From contig CALMBD010000083.1 in the NCBI GenBank assembly GCA_937861115.1, positions 1 through 64,000 on the forward strand: 64,000 nucleotides of DNA, in the 5' to 3' direction. Shown here piece by piece: positions 8,801 through 18,414 of the stretch. This DNA is from an uncultured Bacteroidota bacterium. Lineage in GTDB: Bacteria > Bacteroidota > Bacteroidia > Chitinophagales > Saprospiraceae. Each line of letters starts with the position of its first letter. Position 1 is the stretch's first letter. The notes under the pieces were generated by a model. It was not told the DNA's origin. It made no database searches and was given only the letters and a program-made list of their open reading frames with translations. The position numbers were made by a program, and so were the translations under genes.

Positions 8801-11544
8801 TCCAACGCGCGCAGTTGTTCGGCGAGGTAGCGTGTGCCGAACAGTTCGCCGATGTTCAGGGTGATATGGTCTGCCAGGGTTCGTGTCGGATGACCTGTCA
8901 GTTGGGGGTTCGGACTGTACAGCAGATCGTATCGGCTTTTTTCCACATTCGGGTTGGCGGCAACGGCGGCGGCCGTTGTCGCAGGGGCGTTAGCACCCTC
9001 GATCTGGAAGAAATGCGGCTCGGCGCGCAGGGCTCGTTTTTGCTGGTTGTTCAGCAGTTGCGCATCGTCGAGGAGGCGCATGCCTGCGTCGTGGTAACCC
9101 AGTTCGAGGGCGTGCTTGAGCAAAATATAGAGCAGGGTATTGGGCCATTTGTTATCGGTAAACCCGTCCTGTACGCGTATCGTGTCGAACGACTGTTTCG
9201 CCCACTCATACAGCCACTCCACATAATTGCGGTTATTGGTGGTGACACTGCGCAGTGCCTCGGTTTCAGAAAGCGGACCCTCCTGGATGACGGGGCCGTT
9301 CAGGCGATTGGCAAAAACTTTCCAGTAAAGTTCGAAAAGTTTCGGTTGTTCATCGCCCGTATAGCCCAGGAACTGGAGCCTGCTGAACGCCTGGTCGTGG
9401 AGTTCATTGGCAGGCAGGGTTTTCCAGTTCAGGAAAATCTGCCACATCGTAGCGAAGTTGTGCTCCTGCTTTCGCGTATTGGCGTAGCGCTGGTGGAACT
9501 CTACCGAATCGGGATGCAGCCCCAAAATATCGAGCAAAGCCTGGTGCGGGTCGGCATCGGAGTTCGGGTCGACTCTCGCAACATCTGTTGCCAGGCTTTT
9601 CCAGGTTTTATATAATTGGTCGAGTACTCCCTTGTATTTCCACAGCCAGTCTTTAAACGCCGTTTGGCGCTTTTTTTCCTGAAAATGGGTGGAATAATCA
9701 ATATACGACACCGTTTCATCGCCGAAGACCCAACTGATCTTGTCAAATGCCGAAGTAGGCAGGATGCCGTAGGGCTGCCGGCCGATCCGGATAGCGGGAA
9801 CCATGCCGCGGCCGCTGACAAACCGGTTAAACATCCACCGGGTATAATAAATATCGTCGTCGTTGAACACCGGCTGTAACAGGGTATCCATAAAGTAGCC
9901 CAGCGTAGACGGCCATAAGGCGGTGTTCATGGCGCGCGCTTCGCACTGGTCGCGGTCGCCCGCGTGCGGCACCTGTTTGAGCCATTCGGTATCCAGTCCG
10001 AGGGTTTCGGCAAACAACTGTCCGTCGCTTTTTTCGAGAATATCCTCCGTTTCCGAAAACTGGGCCTTGCCCTTAAAAACAAAATCAAAACTTTCATCGG
10101 CGTCTTCTTCGCGCGTGTAGGCCGAATTGACGTCTTCCGTATTGTTGGTTGCGGAGCCTTGCGGTAAAAACGCAAACCCGGTGCGGCTGAAATAATGGTG
10201 CTGAAACAGGCTTTCCAGTTCGGCCTTTCCTTCCGCGGCAGTCGACGACAGCCGTATGCCGAGCACCAGCAGGCGGTCGAATCCGGCGGCCTGTTGGGCT
10301 GTCAGGTCGATCCGGAACCCCAGGCCCCGGCCGACCGCTTCGTCGAAGTCAAGCATCCAGCGCAGGTTGTCGCCGATGACCAGGTTGCCGTTTTCGTCGA
10401 ACTCAAACTGCGCTTCCGGGTCGGCAGTGGGATCGGGGCTCACGTGAAAAGGCGTTTGTACCGGTGCGCTGAGTTCTTCCAGTACCTTGGCGCCATTCTG
10501 GTAGCCGAGCAGGACGAAGCGCTCGGGCAGCAATTCCACCTGTGCGGCTTTCATCCAGGATTTTGTTTTGGTCTCCAGGTCTTCGTTTTCCGGCAAATAC
10601 AGGAAGAAAATGCGGACAGTAGCCGTTTCCCGGGTAAAAGAATCGGGCGCTTGCTCCGACAGGTTGTACGGTTTGAATTGTTCGGTCAATTCCTGGGCTC
10701 GTGTTGCGCCGACAGCGGCCTGCAAGGCATTGGCGGCCATTTCGGTTGCACCGCTCAGGCCATCTGCTTTCCATATCGCCGACCAATAATCGGCAAGCGG
10801 CGTTCTTTCTGTATCCGTTAGTTGTTTGTTGGCGGAAACGACCAGGAGTACTTCGCCGTTCACAGGGTTCTGGGGCTTCATTGCCAGTGCGGCATCGCCT
10901 TCCGGATCGCCGGCAAACAGCGGATTCAGGGGTCGGTAATGTTTGACGATCCAGGTGGCGCGGCCGGCGCCATGACTTGCCACCAGACCGCGCCATGCGG
11001 CGCGTTCGGCATCTTCCAGTCCGGCGGCATGTATATACTCGCGCCAGAAGATACCGGCGCTTTTCAGTTCCACCTCGGAGAGTGTCTCTTCAAATGTATC
11101 CACCAGACATTCATCGGGAAAAATGCGCACCCAGAGTTGTTGCCGGGTCTGCCCTGCTCGGGTTGAAACCGTTTTGAAACGCGTTTCAAGGCGGAGTGGA
11201 AACAACATGACCGGGATATCGTCATTCATCTGCCCGGCGTTTTTGCGCGGGTCGGTCCACTGTTCCCAAAATGCCGGATACAGGTCGGCCAATTGGCCTT
11301 TGAGCCCTCCCACAACGCCCTCCCGTTCTTTCTTCAGCCCTTCCAGCCGGTGCTTCTGGTTTTGCAGCCGGTTTCGCTGTTTCAGGTGTGCGGGATTGTC
11401 GGGGTTGAACCAGCGATCCATTTCCGCCAGTGCCGTCTCAACCTGCTTGAGTTGCTCGGTCGTGCGAAAAAGGTCTCCCTCCGCTGCGCCGTGGGCGTTG
11501 CGGGTTTGGGAAAGTTGTTGTTGTATGTCTTTAAAGTCTTGCAT
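5836..11544 (-). CDS. Giant conserved hypothetical protein (1902 aa) with coiled coils
   Basis: Function unknown; this is the largest gene in the window. Residues 1-85 form a charged heptad-like helix (coiled coil). Then come VMLFPLRLETRF (about 105) and LWVRIFPDECLVDTFE, RWMFNRFVSGRGMVPAIRIG with RQPYGILP (about 565), GIYLGTYGWLENVR (about 975), YIHAPSVNHAVTAAVLRNGY (about 1028) and RVRLALGIIEGIRNGQSL with LLGYQFERGLH (about 1063). The last four blocks look strongly conserved, and I recall the same order in unnamed giant proteins of other phyla. Two more helical, coiled-coil-like stretches lie near 1485-1540 and 1600-1660. There is no signal peptide, membrane helix or recognised catalytic motif. 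It sits 28 bases downstream of the 1118-aa gene. A scaffold or shell role is only a guess. Confidence 0.85.
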   Translation of the reverse strand: MQDFKDIQQQLSQTRNAHGAAEGDLFRTTEQLKQVETALAEMDRWFNPDNPAHLKQRNRLQNQKHRLEGLKKEREGVVGGLKGQLADLYPAFWEQWTDPRKNAGQMNDDIPVMLFPLRLETRFKTVSTRAGQTRQQLWVRIFPDECLVDTFEETLSEVELKSAGIFWREYIHAAGLEDAERAAWRGLVASHGAGRATWIVKHYRPLNPLFAGDPEGDAALAMKPQNPVNGEVLLVVSANKQLTDTERTPLADYWSAIWKADGLSGATEMAANALQAAVGATRAQELTEQFKPYNLSEQAPDSFTRETATVRIFFLYLPENEDLETKTKSWMKAAQVELLPERFVLLGYQNGAKVLEELSAPVQTPFHVSPDPTADPEAQFEFDENGNLVIGDNLRWMLDFDEAVGRGLGFRIDLTAQQAAGFDRLLVLGIRLSSTAAEGKAELESLFQHHYFSRTGFAFLPQGSATNNTEDVNSAYTREEDADESFDFVFKGKAQFSETEDILEKSDGQLFAETLGLDTEWLKQVPHAGDRDQCEARAMNTALWPSTLGYFMDTLLQPVFNDDDIYYTRWMFNRFVSGRGMVPAIRIGRQPYGILPTSAFDKISWVFGDETVSYIDYSTHFQEKKRQTAFKDWLWKYKGVLDQLYKTWKSLATDVARVDPNSDADPHQALLDILGLHPDSVEFHQRYANTRKQEHNFATMWQIFLNWKTLPANELHDQAFSRLQFLGYTGDEQPKLFELYWKVFANRLNGPVIQEGPLSETEALRSVTTNNRNYVEWLYEWAKQSFDTIRVQDGFTDNKWPNTLLYILLKHALELGYHDAGMRLLDDAQLLNNQQKRALRAEPHFFQIEGANAPATTAAAVAANPNVEKSRYDLLYSPNPQLTGHPTRTLADHITLNIGELFGTRYLAEQLRALEHLKQTPTARLERLLAEHLDCCTYRLDAWMTGLVNFQLSSMRYARRGDAEGVEDGVSYRKGIYLGTYGWLENVRSENKTLQPVVLSDDKELDTIFNKEVPEKQRIPLVRDNKNEGYIHAPSVNHAVTAAVLRNGYIANATPQHPELLKVNLSSERVRLALGIIEGIRNGQSLAALLGYQFERGLHDRYNFAECDQFIYPLRRVFPLYTRQDDLPDGVSIEALEARNVVNGLNFIRHIKNASAANKKYPFGFAVTKLPTGTPAQQTIINSEVDRMLDLYDAVADLAVAEGVHQVVSGNYDRAAATLDAYSQATYPPVPDVVQTPRSGIGLTHRVALHLEPGLVAAAGDNPRAKAEPAIQHWLAGLLPAANQVSCRVNYDDAVTGDPQEMFVTQADLGLQAIDLLYVISPDNTEARSELEDRIVDFVLQNALPKPRPDIPLKITYTDTRNGDYTFFEITPAIRSLRALLLRSRSLRATDAALPTEAKSENTGNATLDRSRADFLVAALNGEKAAMLQPLLAQLDAVFPEPGPDTATILANIDGYLNSIVAACKSLARYGLQQTGFGIFYETQSAIFKKLLKKAADTARRWQEKLDEFDAIIADLPAQPGDVERLELLLKAELLISTSYTDPMGKSLAQVQAEITAKRAPFEARRALFDNFGKTPQTSVSGVLTEFNALLPVAGFDLQALDSADETKQIVTLAEDIHVRVQQLIADLDKRVAAVQQKLADHDVEAGSEKRIQLLTDAARMVLGDEFVLVPEFTLPDLQADEWSNAYANREQLLDYQKNTLGNPFAVDDWLHGTARVREKMHHVENLIFLTEAFGKTAPDLRPVQFPYDAAAPWLALEFAPEAKEHLNRENLLYSAVYPVDFDKTQPQCGLLLDEWTEVIPAETETTGITFHFDKPNAEPPQAILLATPTKFTGAWKWDDLVDTLHETLEMARIRAVEPRQLDQTDLSVFLPATILATTWRPVTIAADLARVNKYVDKIQVQ

Positions 11545-11572
11545 GGCAGAGCGCTCGTCGGGGTTGTGGAGA

Positions 11573-14500
11573 TTATGGGTTGCTGTTTGCCTGTTTCAAC
11601 ATTTCGCCGGCGTGAACGGCTACCATTACCGGCACCTGGTACAGAATATAGGCGAGGTCAGCGGCATCGGCTTCTTTGCGCCAGTGCACATTTTTGTCCT
11701 CATTGTATTGCAGGAGTTCTTCGTCGTATTCGGCCTGGGTTTTGTCTGTCGGTTCGGTAAGGCCTATTGACCCGGTGGCGTTGGTGATCTGCAGGAACCC
11801 GCCTTCAGCCAGTCCGGGTGCGGCATCTTCCCAGGCCAGGTCGCTCCAGGTGTGTTTCACCGCATTGGGTCCGCCGATATCAAGACCGAAACGAGGTTCG
11901 CCCGGACGCTCCTTGATGACAAAAAACCAGCCGGGGTTATCGATATCTTCGGGTTTGGTGCCATCGCCGCCCTTGGCAATATCCGAGGTGAGGTCGAAAC
12001 CGAAGAAATATATATCGGGATCGACCTTGGCGCTGTACAGCGGCGTCTTGACGATGTCGCGTGGCGGCTTGTTTTCCATCCCGTCGGGTATATCGGCCAG
12101 GTCGCGTTCTTTTGTGTTGTCTATGTCGCCGTTATCCTTCAACTGCCATTTGGCCTTATGTGCATAGATGACCGCAGTGGGGTATTTTTTCAACAATTCG
12201 CCCCGGATGACGAGTACGACCTCCTCTTCTTTGGCGCCACCCACCTCGCGGTTGTCGTGGTCGCCGAGTTTGGACGTCGGCAGCCATTTGTGCAATTCGG
12301 GGATGTCTTTGAGTTTTTCCTGTAAGGTATCCGGGTCTTCCCCTTCCTCCGGGAGGTAGGCGCTCACGTCCCAGAACTGCCGGAAATAACTGCCACGCTG
12401 ATCGGTGGGGTATTCGCGCCACAGCAGTTCGCGTGACATCTCGTGGTTGATCCCAACCATGTAGGCCTCGATAAATTTTTGATTGGTCTGGAGCAGCGTG
12501 ATGCTGTTTTGTTCGATGAGGTTGATGTTGGGAAGGAAATACTCATCGGAGAGTTTGGCCAGAGGATCGTACATCGGAATGTCGAATTTCGGATATTCCA
12601 TGATCTGATCAAAAAACACCGGATTGAAGCGTATCCGGATGCGGTCGGGCAGCAAAATGCGGTCCAGCACCAGCTTGGGTACAGTTTTGTCGGGGTGAAG
12701 GGCCGTCACCGTACCGGTGGCGACAGCCGGAAGGTCGAGTTGTTGTCTGGGCGGCTGAAAGGCGGCTGAGCGCGCGGCGATATCCACGGCAAACATTTCC
12801 TTCAGGGCCAGTTTGAATCGCTGCGCCTCTGTGCTGTCGGTATTTCCCTTAGCGGGCCGGAAAGTTTCGCCGGGTTCCGTGATCCGGAAATCGGGACTCA
12901 ATGGCGCTTTATCTACCTGCTCGGGTGTTTGGGCCTGTTCCGTAAATATTTCAGGTTGAGCGAGTTGTTTCAGTATCTCGTTCATTTTACGATACAGGTA
13001 CACCAATCCGGCCGCAACAGCCAGACCCAGCGTCAGCCACACAGCGGCGGGCATGAACAGCAACAGCAACACCACCAGCAGGACGGCCAGACCGAGGGTA
13101 ACCAGCGGCAGCCAGGCATACTTTTTTACCAGATTGACCAGCCATTCCGGTTTGGGCTGCGGGGTTGTTTGATCGACAAGTATTTGTTCGGTTTGAATTC
13201 CGGCAGGTGTTGTCTTGGGCGGCGCCGGGACGATCTCCCCTGCATTCAGGCGGGATACGAACGCGGCAGGCGCTATGTTTTTTGCGGCAAACGGCAGTTT
13301 TACAACGGCCCTGGATCTGGGTCGCGTCATTTTCCGCATTTGGGCGGATACGGCGACAGGGGGTACCAGGCTCATTTTTACCTGGTGAAAAACCGTCGCA
13401 TTTTGCACCAGAATGCGTTTTTGCACCGGGGCGCTGAGCAGCATCAACTTGTCGGGCTGCTGCATCAGCAAGGGCTGGAATTGCTTTACGTGCCACTGGA
13501 ACAGCGCCTCATGGCTCAATTGAGCCAGCCGGATAAAATGATTAGCCTTGACCACATCGCCGACCTGCTCCCAGGCGGCGTTCATGTATTCTTCCTGCTT
13601 GTCCTGAATGACCTTCGTCCCGAAGCCGGCCGGTACGCGAAAGCGCGGGTCGAGGTTGAGCTCGTGTATCCAGTTTTTGGGGTTGCTGGCGGGTGTGCCG
13701 TTGGCATTGGTAAGCAGGCGGTTCACTGCTGCGTGCCAGCGCCCGTAAAGCGGCGGGGTGATGAGCGGATCAGGGTCGGGCGGATTATCGGGGTCGGGAA
13801 TGGGCTGGGGGTTGGCGCCGGCTTTCTGGTAGTCATCGGCAAGGTTAAGAAAACGGGCAATATCCTCGTTTACAGGCTGCGGATAGTCGGTTTTCAGCCA
13901 GTCCTCGTATTTGTAAAACTCATCCAGGTCGCTGATCACTTCATCGGGTACCCGCAGCGCTCCGCCCAGTTTGAGAATACCGCCGAGCGGTCCGTCGGGG
14001 TCGAGGCCATCGAGGTTCCAGCCGGGCTTTTGGGTGTCCATGTCGCGCCGGCCAACGCGTTCGTCGGCGGGTTGGGCTTTCAGCAAACGGACGAGGTATT
14101 CGAAATCGCCGACGGTGCCCGTCCGGAAATACCAGCGGTGGTAATACGGAAATTCTCCCTGGTCGGGCTTTTGCCCCCAGGCATATTGTGAAGCAAAATC
14201 AGGGTTGACCTCCAGTCCGAGTCCTGCCTGCCTGCCGCTTTCATAGGCGGGGATGAGGAAGGCGTGATAGGCGGCGTTGGGTTTCAGTTTGCGCGGACAC
14301 ATGATCCGGGAATACGCCAGATCGGGATTTTCTTTCAGGGCAGCGTCGAGTTTGGGCAGCACTGCATTCATATCCTCGGAGATGATCTCGCCTTCATTGG
14401 CTGCAAGGTCGCGGTTGACGTGTATGTGCGCCCATGCCCAGAGCTGGTCGGGGGGCTGGAACTTGTTCACTGCCCCATCTACGGTGATATACGGCAACGG

Positions 14501-14929
14501 CTTGTCGATCATATTTTTGCCGTCGGCAAACTCACCTTCTTCCAGCACCACGAGTGCCAGCCAGGGGCGCAGCCGGTGCGCCGGTTCGTCGGCCTTGGCC
14601 GGCGTGTAGCGCCAGGGAAAATCCTCGTCGTAGAAATCGATATAGGGCAGGTAGTTGGCTTCAAAATTGGTGATCCAGTTCCGCGGCTCATTCTTGATGA
14701 TCGCGCGCGGCTCAATGCCCACCACGTCGCCCGGCCCGTAGAGTTCCACGTCTTTCGGGATTGTTTCCACCACTGCAGCACCGCCACTGACGGCCTTGCC
14801 TTCCAGCGACAGCTCAAGGTGAAAGGAGGCGCGCAACTTCACCGGAGCCTGGTTGGCTTGCTGGATCTTGTTGGCCAGTCCTACGCGCAGGTAGGGGAGA
14901 AATGAATAGGTGCCGAGTGGTTTATCCAT
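11573..14929 (-). CDS. Large conserved hypothetical protein (1118 aa) with a central transmembrane hairpin
   Basis: Function unknown. The N-terminal half is soluble-looking, with conserved-looking segments such as YLPYIDFYDEDFPWRYTP and LRPWLALVVLEEGEF. At about residues 604-652 are two strongly hydrophobic helices back to back with only a short turn between them (one contains VLLVVLLLLFMP), followed by a basic stop (YLYRKMNEIL). The C-terminal half is again soluble-looking, with FNPVFFDQIMEYPKFDIPMY, then INHEMSRELLWREYPTDQRG, and ends in HAGEMLKQANSNP. There is no N-terminal signal peptide. A buried hairpin inside a large soluble protein recalls proteins that insert into membranes after folding, but this is inference. 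It lies 27 bases downstream of the DUF6603 gene and 28 upstream of the 1902-aa gene, on one strand. Confidence 0.85.
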   Translation of the reverse strand: MDKPLGTYSFLPYLRVGLANKIQQANQAPVKLRASFHLELSLEGKAVSGGAAVVETIPKDVELYGPGDVVGIEPRAIIKNEPRNWITNFEANYLPYIDFYDEDFPWRYTPAKADEPAHRLRPWLALVVLEEGEFADGKNMIDKPLPYITVDGAVNKFQPPDQLWAWAHIHVNRDLAANEGEIISEDMNAVLPKLDAALKENPDLAYSRIMCPRKLKPNAAYHAFLIPAYESGRQAGLGLEVNPDFASQYAWGQKPDQGEFPYYHRWYFRTGTVGDFEYLVRLLKAQPADERVGRRDMDTQKPGWNLDGLDPDGPLGGILKLGGALRVPDEVISDLDEFYKYEDWLKTDYPQPVNEDIARFLNLADDYQKAGANPQPIPDPDNPPDPDPLITPPLYGRWHAAVNRLLTNANGTPASNPKNWIHELNLDPRFRVPAGFGTKVIQDKQEEYMNAAWEQVGDVVKANHFIRLAQLSHEALFQWHVKQFQPLLMQQPDKLMLLSAPVQKRILVQNATVFHQVKMSLVPPVAVSAQMRKMTRPRSRAVVKLPFAAKNIAPAAFVSRLNAGEIVPAPPKTTPAGIQTEQILVDQTTPQPKPEWLVNLVKKYAWLPLVTLGLAVLLVVLLLLFMPAAVWLTLGLAVAAGLVYLYRKMNEILKQLAQPEIFTEQAQTPEQVDKAPLSPDFRITEPGETFRPAKGNTDSTEAQRFKLALKEMFAVDIAARSAAFQPPRQQLDLPAVATGTVTALHPDKTVPKLVLDRILLPDRIRIRFNPVFFDQIMEYPKFDIPMYDPLAKLSDEYFLPNINLIEQNSITLLQTNQKFIEAYMVGINHEMSRELLWREYPTDQRGSYFRQFWDVSAYLPEEGEDPDTLQEKLKDIPELHKWLPTSKLGDHDNREVGGAKEEEVVLVIRGELLKKYPTAVIYAHKAKWQLKDNGDIDNTKERDLADIPDGMENKPPRDIVKTPLYSAKVDPDIYFFGFDLTSDIAKGGDGTKPEDIDNPGWFFVIKERPGEPRFGLDIGGPNAVKHTWSDLAWEDAAPGLAEGGFLQITNATGSIGLTEPTDKTQAEYDEELLQYNEDKNVHWRKEADAADLAYILYQVPVMVAVHAGEMLKQANSNP

Positions 14930-14956
14930 GGTCTTTTTTGTTAATCTTCATTTACC

Positions 14957-17900
14957 CTACACTGCTTCCCACTGCGGGATCACGTGCAGCGCTTCGTGGA
15001 GTTCCGGTTGTGCCGCCACCTGTTGCTGTATGAACTGCTGGGCCAGTGTTTCGCTGGCAAAATGCATGGCGCCGGCATTGTAGGCTTTGTTGTTTTCCGT
15101 AAATGCCACGGCAAAACCGCCTTCTTTCACCGCTACTTTCGACTCCTTGATAAAAGGATCGAGTTGTGATTTGTAGTGATGGGAGAGTTCGGATTTTGAC
15201 ACGGCAGCGCCTTTCAGGAAATGGCTGAAGAACCCGGAACTGAACCGCTTAAACCTGCGGCGGAACCGTTGGTAGTTGTTGTCGATAATGATCTGTTCGT
15301 AGCGCACCCTGCGTTTGGCCATCTTGGAGGCGCCCAGTTGTTGCGCGCCGGAAGAGAGCAGCAGGCCGCCGTGCAACGGATCAAAGGCCCTTTGCGACAG
15401 TTTTTCCGCATCCTTCAGGTTCAGGTATTGCGCCTTGGCAAACTGCTCGTCGGTATCCGTCACCTTGCTCAGCCCTTGCGTCGGTGTAAGGGTAAAGTCG
15501 TTGGCATCGGAGGGTTTCCGGCTGCCGACCTTGTCGATTTTCATATCGAGCGGCACAGCGCGCTGGCTGATGCGGAGTGTTCCGAGCGGATGCAGTACCT
15601 GGGCCGTTTCCGCTTCCGATAGTTTGCGCAGCGATACCAGGAGGTTGCTGCCGGCGGGCAATTCCGCTTTCCAGTTGTCGACTTTTTCCAGTTCGGCCCT
15701 GAGGAGTGGCATAACCGCCACCGGTGGTACCGTCGTGTCTTCACTATCACCCCAGGTGATGTCGAAGTCGGCAGAAATGTCGAAGAACAGCAGGCTGAGC
15801 GTACCGGTACCGTGGGCGCGCCAGGGCGTCGGGCCTTCAAGCGCAAATTGCAGCCGGATGCTGAACAGGCCGATGCCGAATACTTTAAGCGATATCGACG
15901 CCGATATTTCGATGATAAAATAGAAGGGTGAAAACTGGAACAACGCGTCGAAGGCGATATGACCGTCGACACGTGCTACGCCCACATCGAACATGAGTTC
16001 GGCTTTGGCGCCAAACTGGACGGTATTCGACGTCACGGCAAAATATCCTTCCACCCGGATGCGCGCCACACTGGTGTCGAGGATGTTGATCGCCACGCGT
16101 TTCGGACTCGGGAATGGCAGTGGCGGCGGATTGAAACGGGGGTGGAAACCACCTACCGATACCACGAAATTGGCATCGTCGCCCCAGGCCACCAGCAGCC
16201 CCATCTCGCCCTCGATCGTGAGGAATAGTACCCGCGATTCGAATATGCTGGCGAAGAAGTACAGCCGTTTTTTATCAAACTCGATAGCGCCTGCAAAATT
16301 GACCTGTATCAGGATCAGGGCAGCCTCCTCGGCCGGCAGGGCGATCTTGAGTATGCCCAGGATGGCGATATTCCCAGGTATTTCGATGATGACACCCAGT
16401 GAAACGCTTACCAGTGTCGGGGTTCCCCAGCCGAGTTTCGCCATGGGGCCGATGAGAAACTTCCCTTCGTAGGGCGGGAAGATGGTGCGCAGGTCGCTGA
16501 TGATACGCGGGGCGTTCTCCACCGGATTTTCCGGGAACATGATGCTGTTGATGGCGCCGGTGCGCACACCTTCCATCAGCGGCGGCAGGTTCATGGTCCG
16601 GTTGAGTCCCAGGAGTCCGCCCAGGCCCAGCAGGGTAAAACCGAAGCCAAGTTGTATGCCGGTTCCGAATTCGGCGGTAATAATGATGAGCAGCGAGAAG
16701 CCCTTGGAGCCGTCGGGCATTTTGGTGGTGATCAGGCCGATGGCCTTGACCGTGACGATGGCAAGGATCGATAATTCGAGCACACCGGCGTATTCCTCCC
16801 GGTCGAAATCGAAATAGAGATAGCCGCCGCCTTTTACCACGCCGACGTCGAGGGAGAGCCCCACGCCGTTGGGTGGCTTGAAACCGAAGGCGAGGTCGAC
16901 TGCGCCCATGTTGCCCTTTCGGTCGGCGGGCAGCGACAGGTTGGCGGACACTCCCATGTTTTCTACTACGGCTACCAGCGGACCAAGGTTGGCTTTCAGG
17001 TCGGCGCCAATGGTAATGGGGAATTCGGCGCCTTTGATGCCGAAACCGAGCGTCAGGCCTTTTATTTCAGCAATACCGAGGTTGACGTGCAGCGGTATTT
17101 TTATTTCGAGGGTAGCGCTGCCGTAGAAGTGGAAACCTTCCTTGTCGGTAAAGGCAAAGCCCAGATCAAAAGAACTTTCCAGTCCGAAACCGGAGAGTAT
17201 TTCGCCCAGAAAACCGTCGGCCTGATCGAGGGATATGACCACTTTGCCGCCTTTTACCTCGCCGCCAATGGAGAATTTGCCCGACCCCTGAGAGCCGTTC
17301 CAGGCAAACCCCGCACCGGTTCGTGCGATGAGTTGTTTGGCTTCCAGGCGACTGCCGCCGGCCTGTCCGAAAATCAGGTAGGGATCGCCGTTGCTTTTGC
17401 CTGCCCTGAATTCGAGGGTGCTGTCGCCCTTGAACTCTCCGGAAGGCGGTATGATGGTGAGGTCGCCGTTGGGTTGAACGGTGACCTGCAAGCCGGCCTT
17501 GAGTTCGCCGTTGAGCATCAACTCCAGTGTCCAGTCGTCCTGGCTGATGGAGTTGCCGCCGGCGAGATTGATGACGCTGGAAAGGTTGATATCCAGCCCT
17601 TTCGGGTTAAGGTCGGTGCGGGGCTTTAGTTCGAGGAAAAGAACGTCGAGGGTTTTTTCTGCAGGATCGTAAATCGCCGGAACACCTGATTTGGCGGCAA
17701 TGCTCTGCAAGGTCTGCAACAGTTTTTCGCCGTCGAAGTCGGGCTTGTTCCATTTGTAAATGGTCTCCAGCCGTTCGATCGGCGACTGCAGTATCTTGGT
17801 CAGGTTGTCGAAATTGATCTTCCGCTTGACATAGGTAAAGGAACCTGCACTTACCTGCTTCCGCTCGACGGCTTCAAAGAATTCAAGCGCCTCGACGGCG

Positions 17901-18349
17901 CCGGGCAGCGATTCGAGGTTGGCGATGACGAGGTAGTCGATAATGCGGGACGGCAATTCCTGAACGAACGTGTTCAGGTCGGCAGGCGAGATGCCCGGCA
18001 GTCCCGCGCCGTCGTTTTTTATTGCCGTGGCAAAAGCATCCACGTTGTCGAAAACCGATTTAACCAGCCCGATGACGTCTATCCCTTTTTGCACGATGCG
18101 GGCCACGTCTTCACTTTTAACGGCGTCGATCAGTTCCGTTGTCAGGGGCGGAATACGCCGCAGGTTGTTGGCAAGGCCGTTTACGGCATTGGTGAAACCC
18201 GGTTTGGCGTCGAGTTGCGGTGGAAACAACAAGCCCAGTTCGGCCAGAAATATCCTGGCCTCTCCACCTTCAACACGTTCGAGCAGCGGTTGGAGCAGTC
18301 GTGCGAAGCTGAGTGCGATATTTTCGATTGTCCCCTGGTTTTGCGGCAT
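14957..18349 (-). CDS. DUF6603-type giant beta-rich protein (1130 aa)
   Basis: This matches the pattern I associate with DUF6603, a family of unknown function. Diagnostic stretches are LLGLNRTMNLPPLMEGVRTG with INSIMFPENPV and NAPRIISDLR (about 570-630), GPMAKLGWGTPTLV, NFVVSVGGFHPRF (about 728), YFAVTSNTVQFGA, and the closing WGDSE (about 866). Residues 1-200 are helical. About 220-560 is a long run of alternating glycine-rich hydrophobic strands of the beta-solenoid or barrel kind. After about 880 comes a distinct C-terminal part with a basic patch (RFRRRFKRF) and a final module FASETLAQQF followed by LHVIPQWE. No signal peptide is visible despite the hydrophobic character. It is the third gene of the operon, 65 bases after the protease gene. 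Confidence 0.82.
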   Translation of the reverse strand: MPQNQGTIENIALSFARLLQPLLERVEGGEARIFLAELGLLFPPQLDAKPGFTNAVNGLANNLRRIPPLTTELIDAVKSEDVARIVQKGIDVIGLVKSVFDNVDAFATAIKNDGAGLPGISPADLNTFVQELPSRIIDYLVIANLESLPGAVEALEFFEAVERKQVSAGSFTYVKRKINFDNLTKILQSPIERLETIYKWNKPDFDGEKLLQTLQSIAAKSGVPAIYDPAEKTLDVLFLELKPRTDLNPKGLDINLSSVINLAGGNSISQDDWTLELMLNGELKAGLQVTVQPNGDLTIIPPSGEFKGDSTLEFRAGKSNGDPYLIFGQAGGSRLEAKQLIARTGAGFAWNGSQGSGKFSIGGEVKGGKVVISLDQADGFLGEILSGFGLESSFDLGFAFTDKEGFHFYGSATLEIKIPLHVNLGIAEIKGLTLGFGIKGAEFPITIGADLKANLGPLVAVVENMGVSANLSLPADRKGNMGAVDLAFGFKPPNGVGLSLDVGVVKGGGYLYFDFDREEYAGVLELSILAIVTVKAIGLITTKMPDGSKGFSLLIIITAEFGTGIQLGFGFTLLGLGGLLGLNRTMNLPPLMEGVRTGAINSIMFPENPVENAPRIISDLRTIFPPYEGKFLIGPMAKLGWGTPTLVSVSLGVIIEIPGNIAILGILKIALPAEEAALILIQVNFAGAIEFDKKRLYFFASIFESRVLFLTIEGEMGLLVAWGDDANFVVSVGGFHPRFNPPPLPFPSPKRVAINILDTSVARIRVEGYFAVTSNTVQFGAKAELMFDVGVARVDGHIAFDALFQFSPFYFIIEISASISLKVFGIGLFSIRLQFALEGPTPWRAHGTGTLSLLFFDISADFDITWGDSEDTTVPPVAVMPLLRAELEKVDNWKAELPAGSNLLVSLRKLSEAETAQVLHPLGTLRISQRAVPLDMKIDKVGSRKPSDANDFTLTPTQGLSKVTDTDEQFAKAQYLNLKDAEKLSQRAFDPLHGGLLLSSGAQQLGASKMAKRRVRYEQIIIDNNYQRFRRRFKRFSSGFFSHFLKGAAVSKSELSHHYKSQLDPFIKESKVAVKEGGFAVAFTENNKAYNAGAMHFASETLAQQFIQQQVAAQPELHEALHVIPQWEAV

Positions 18350-18414
18350 CGCTATCTGGTTTTAGAATGATCGGGTTTCGTGGAAGTGTTTGTCGGTCAG
18401 GCAAAGGCGCAGGA

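Noticed and set aside
5962..11177. Long plus-strand frames opposite the 1902-aa gene
   Set aside because: They mirror the codon structure of the minus-strand gene and contain no domain; antisense shadows.
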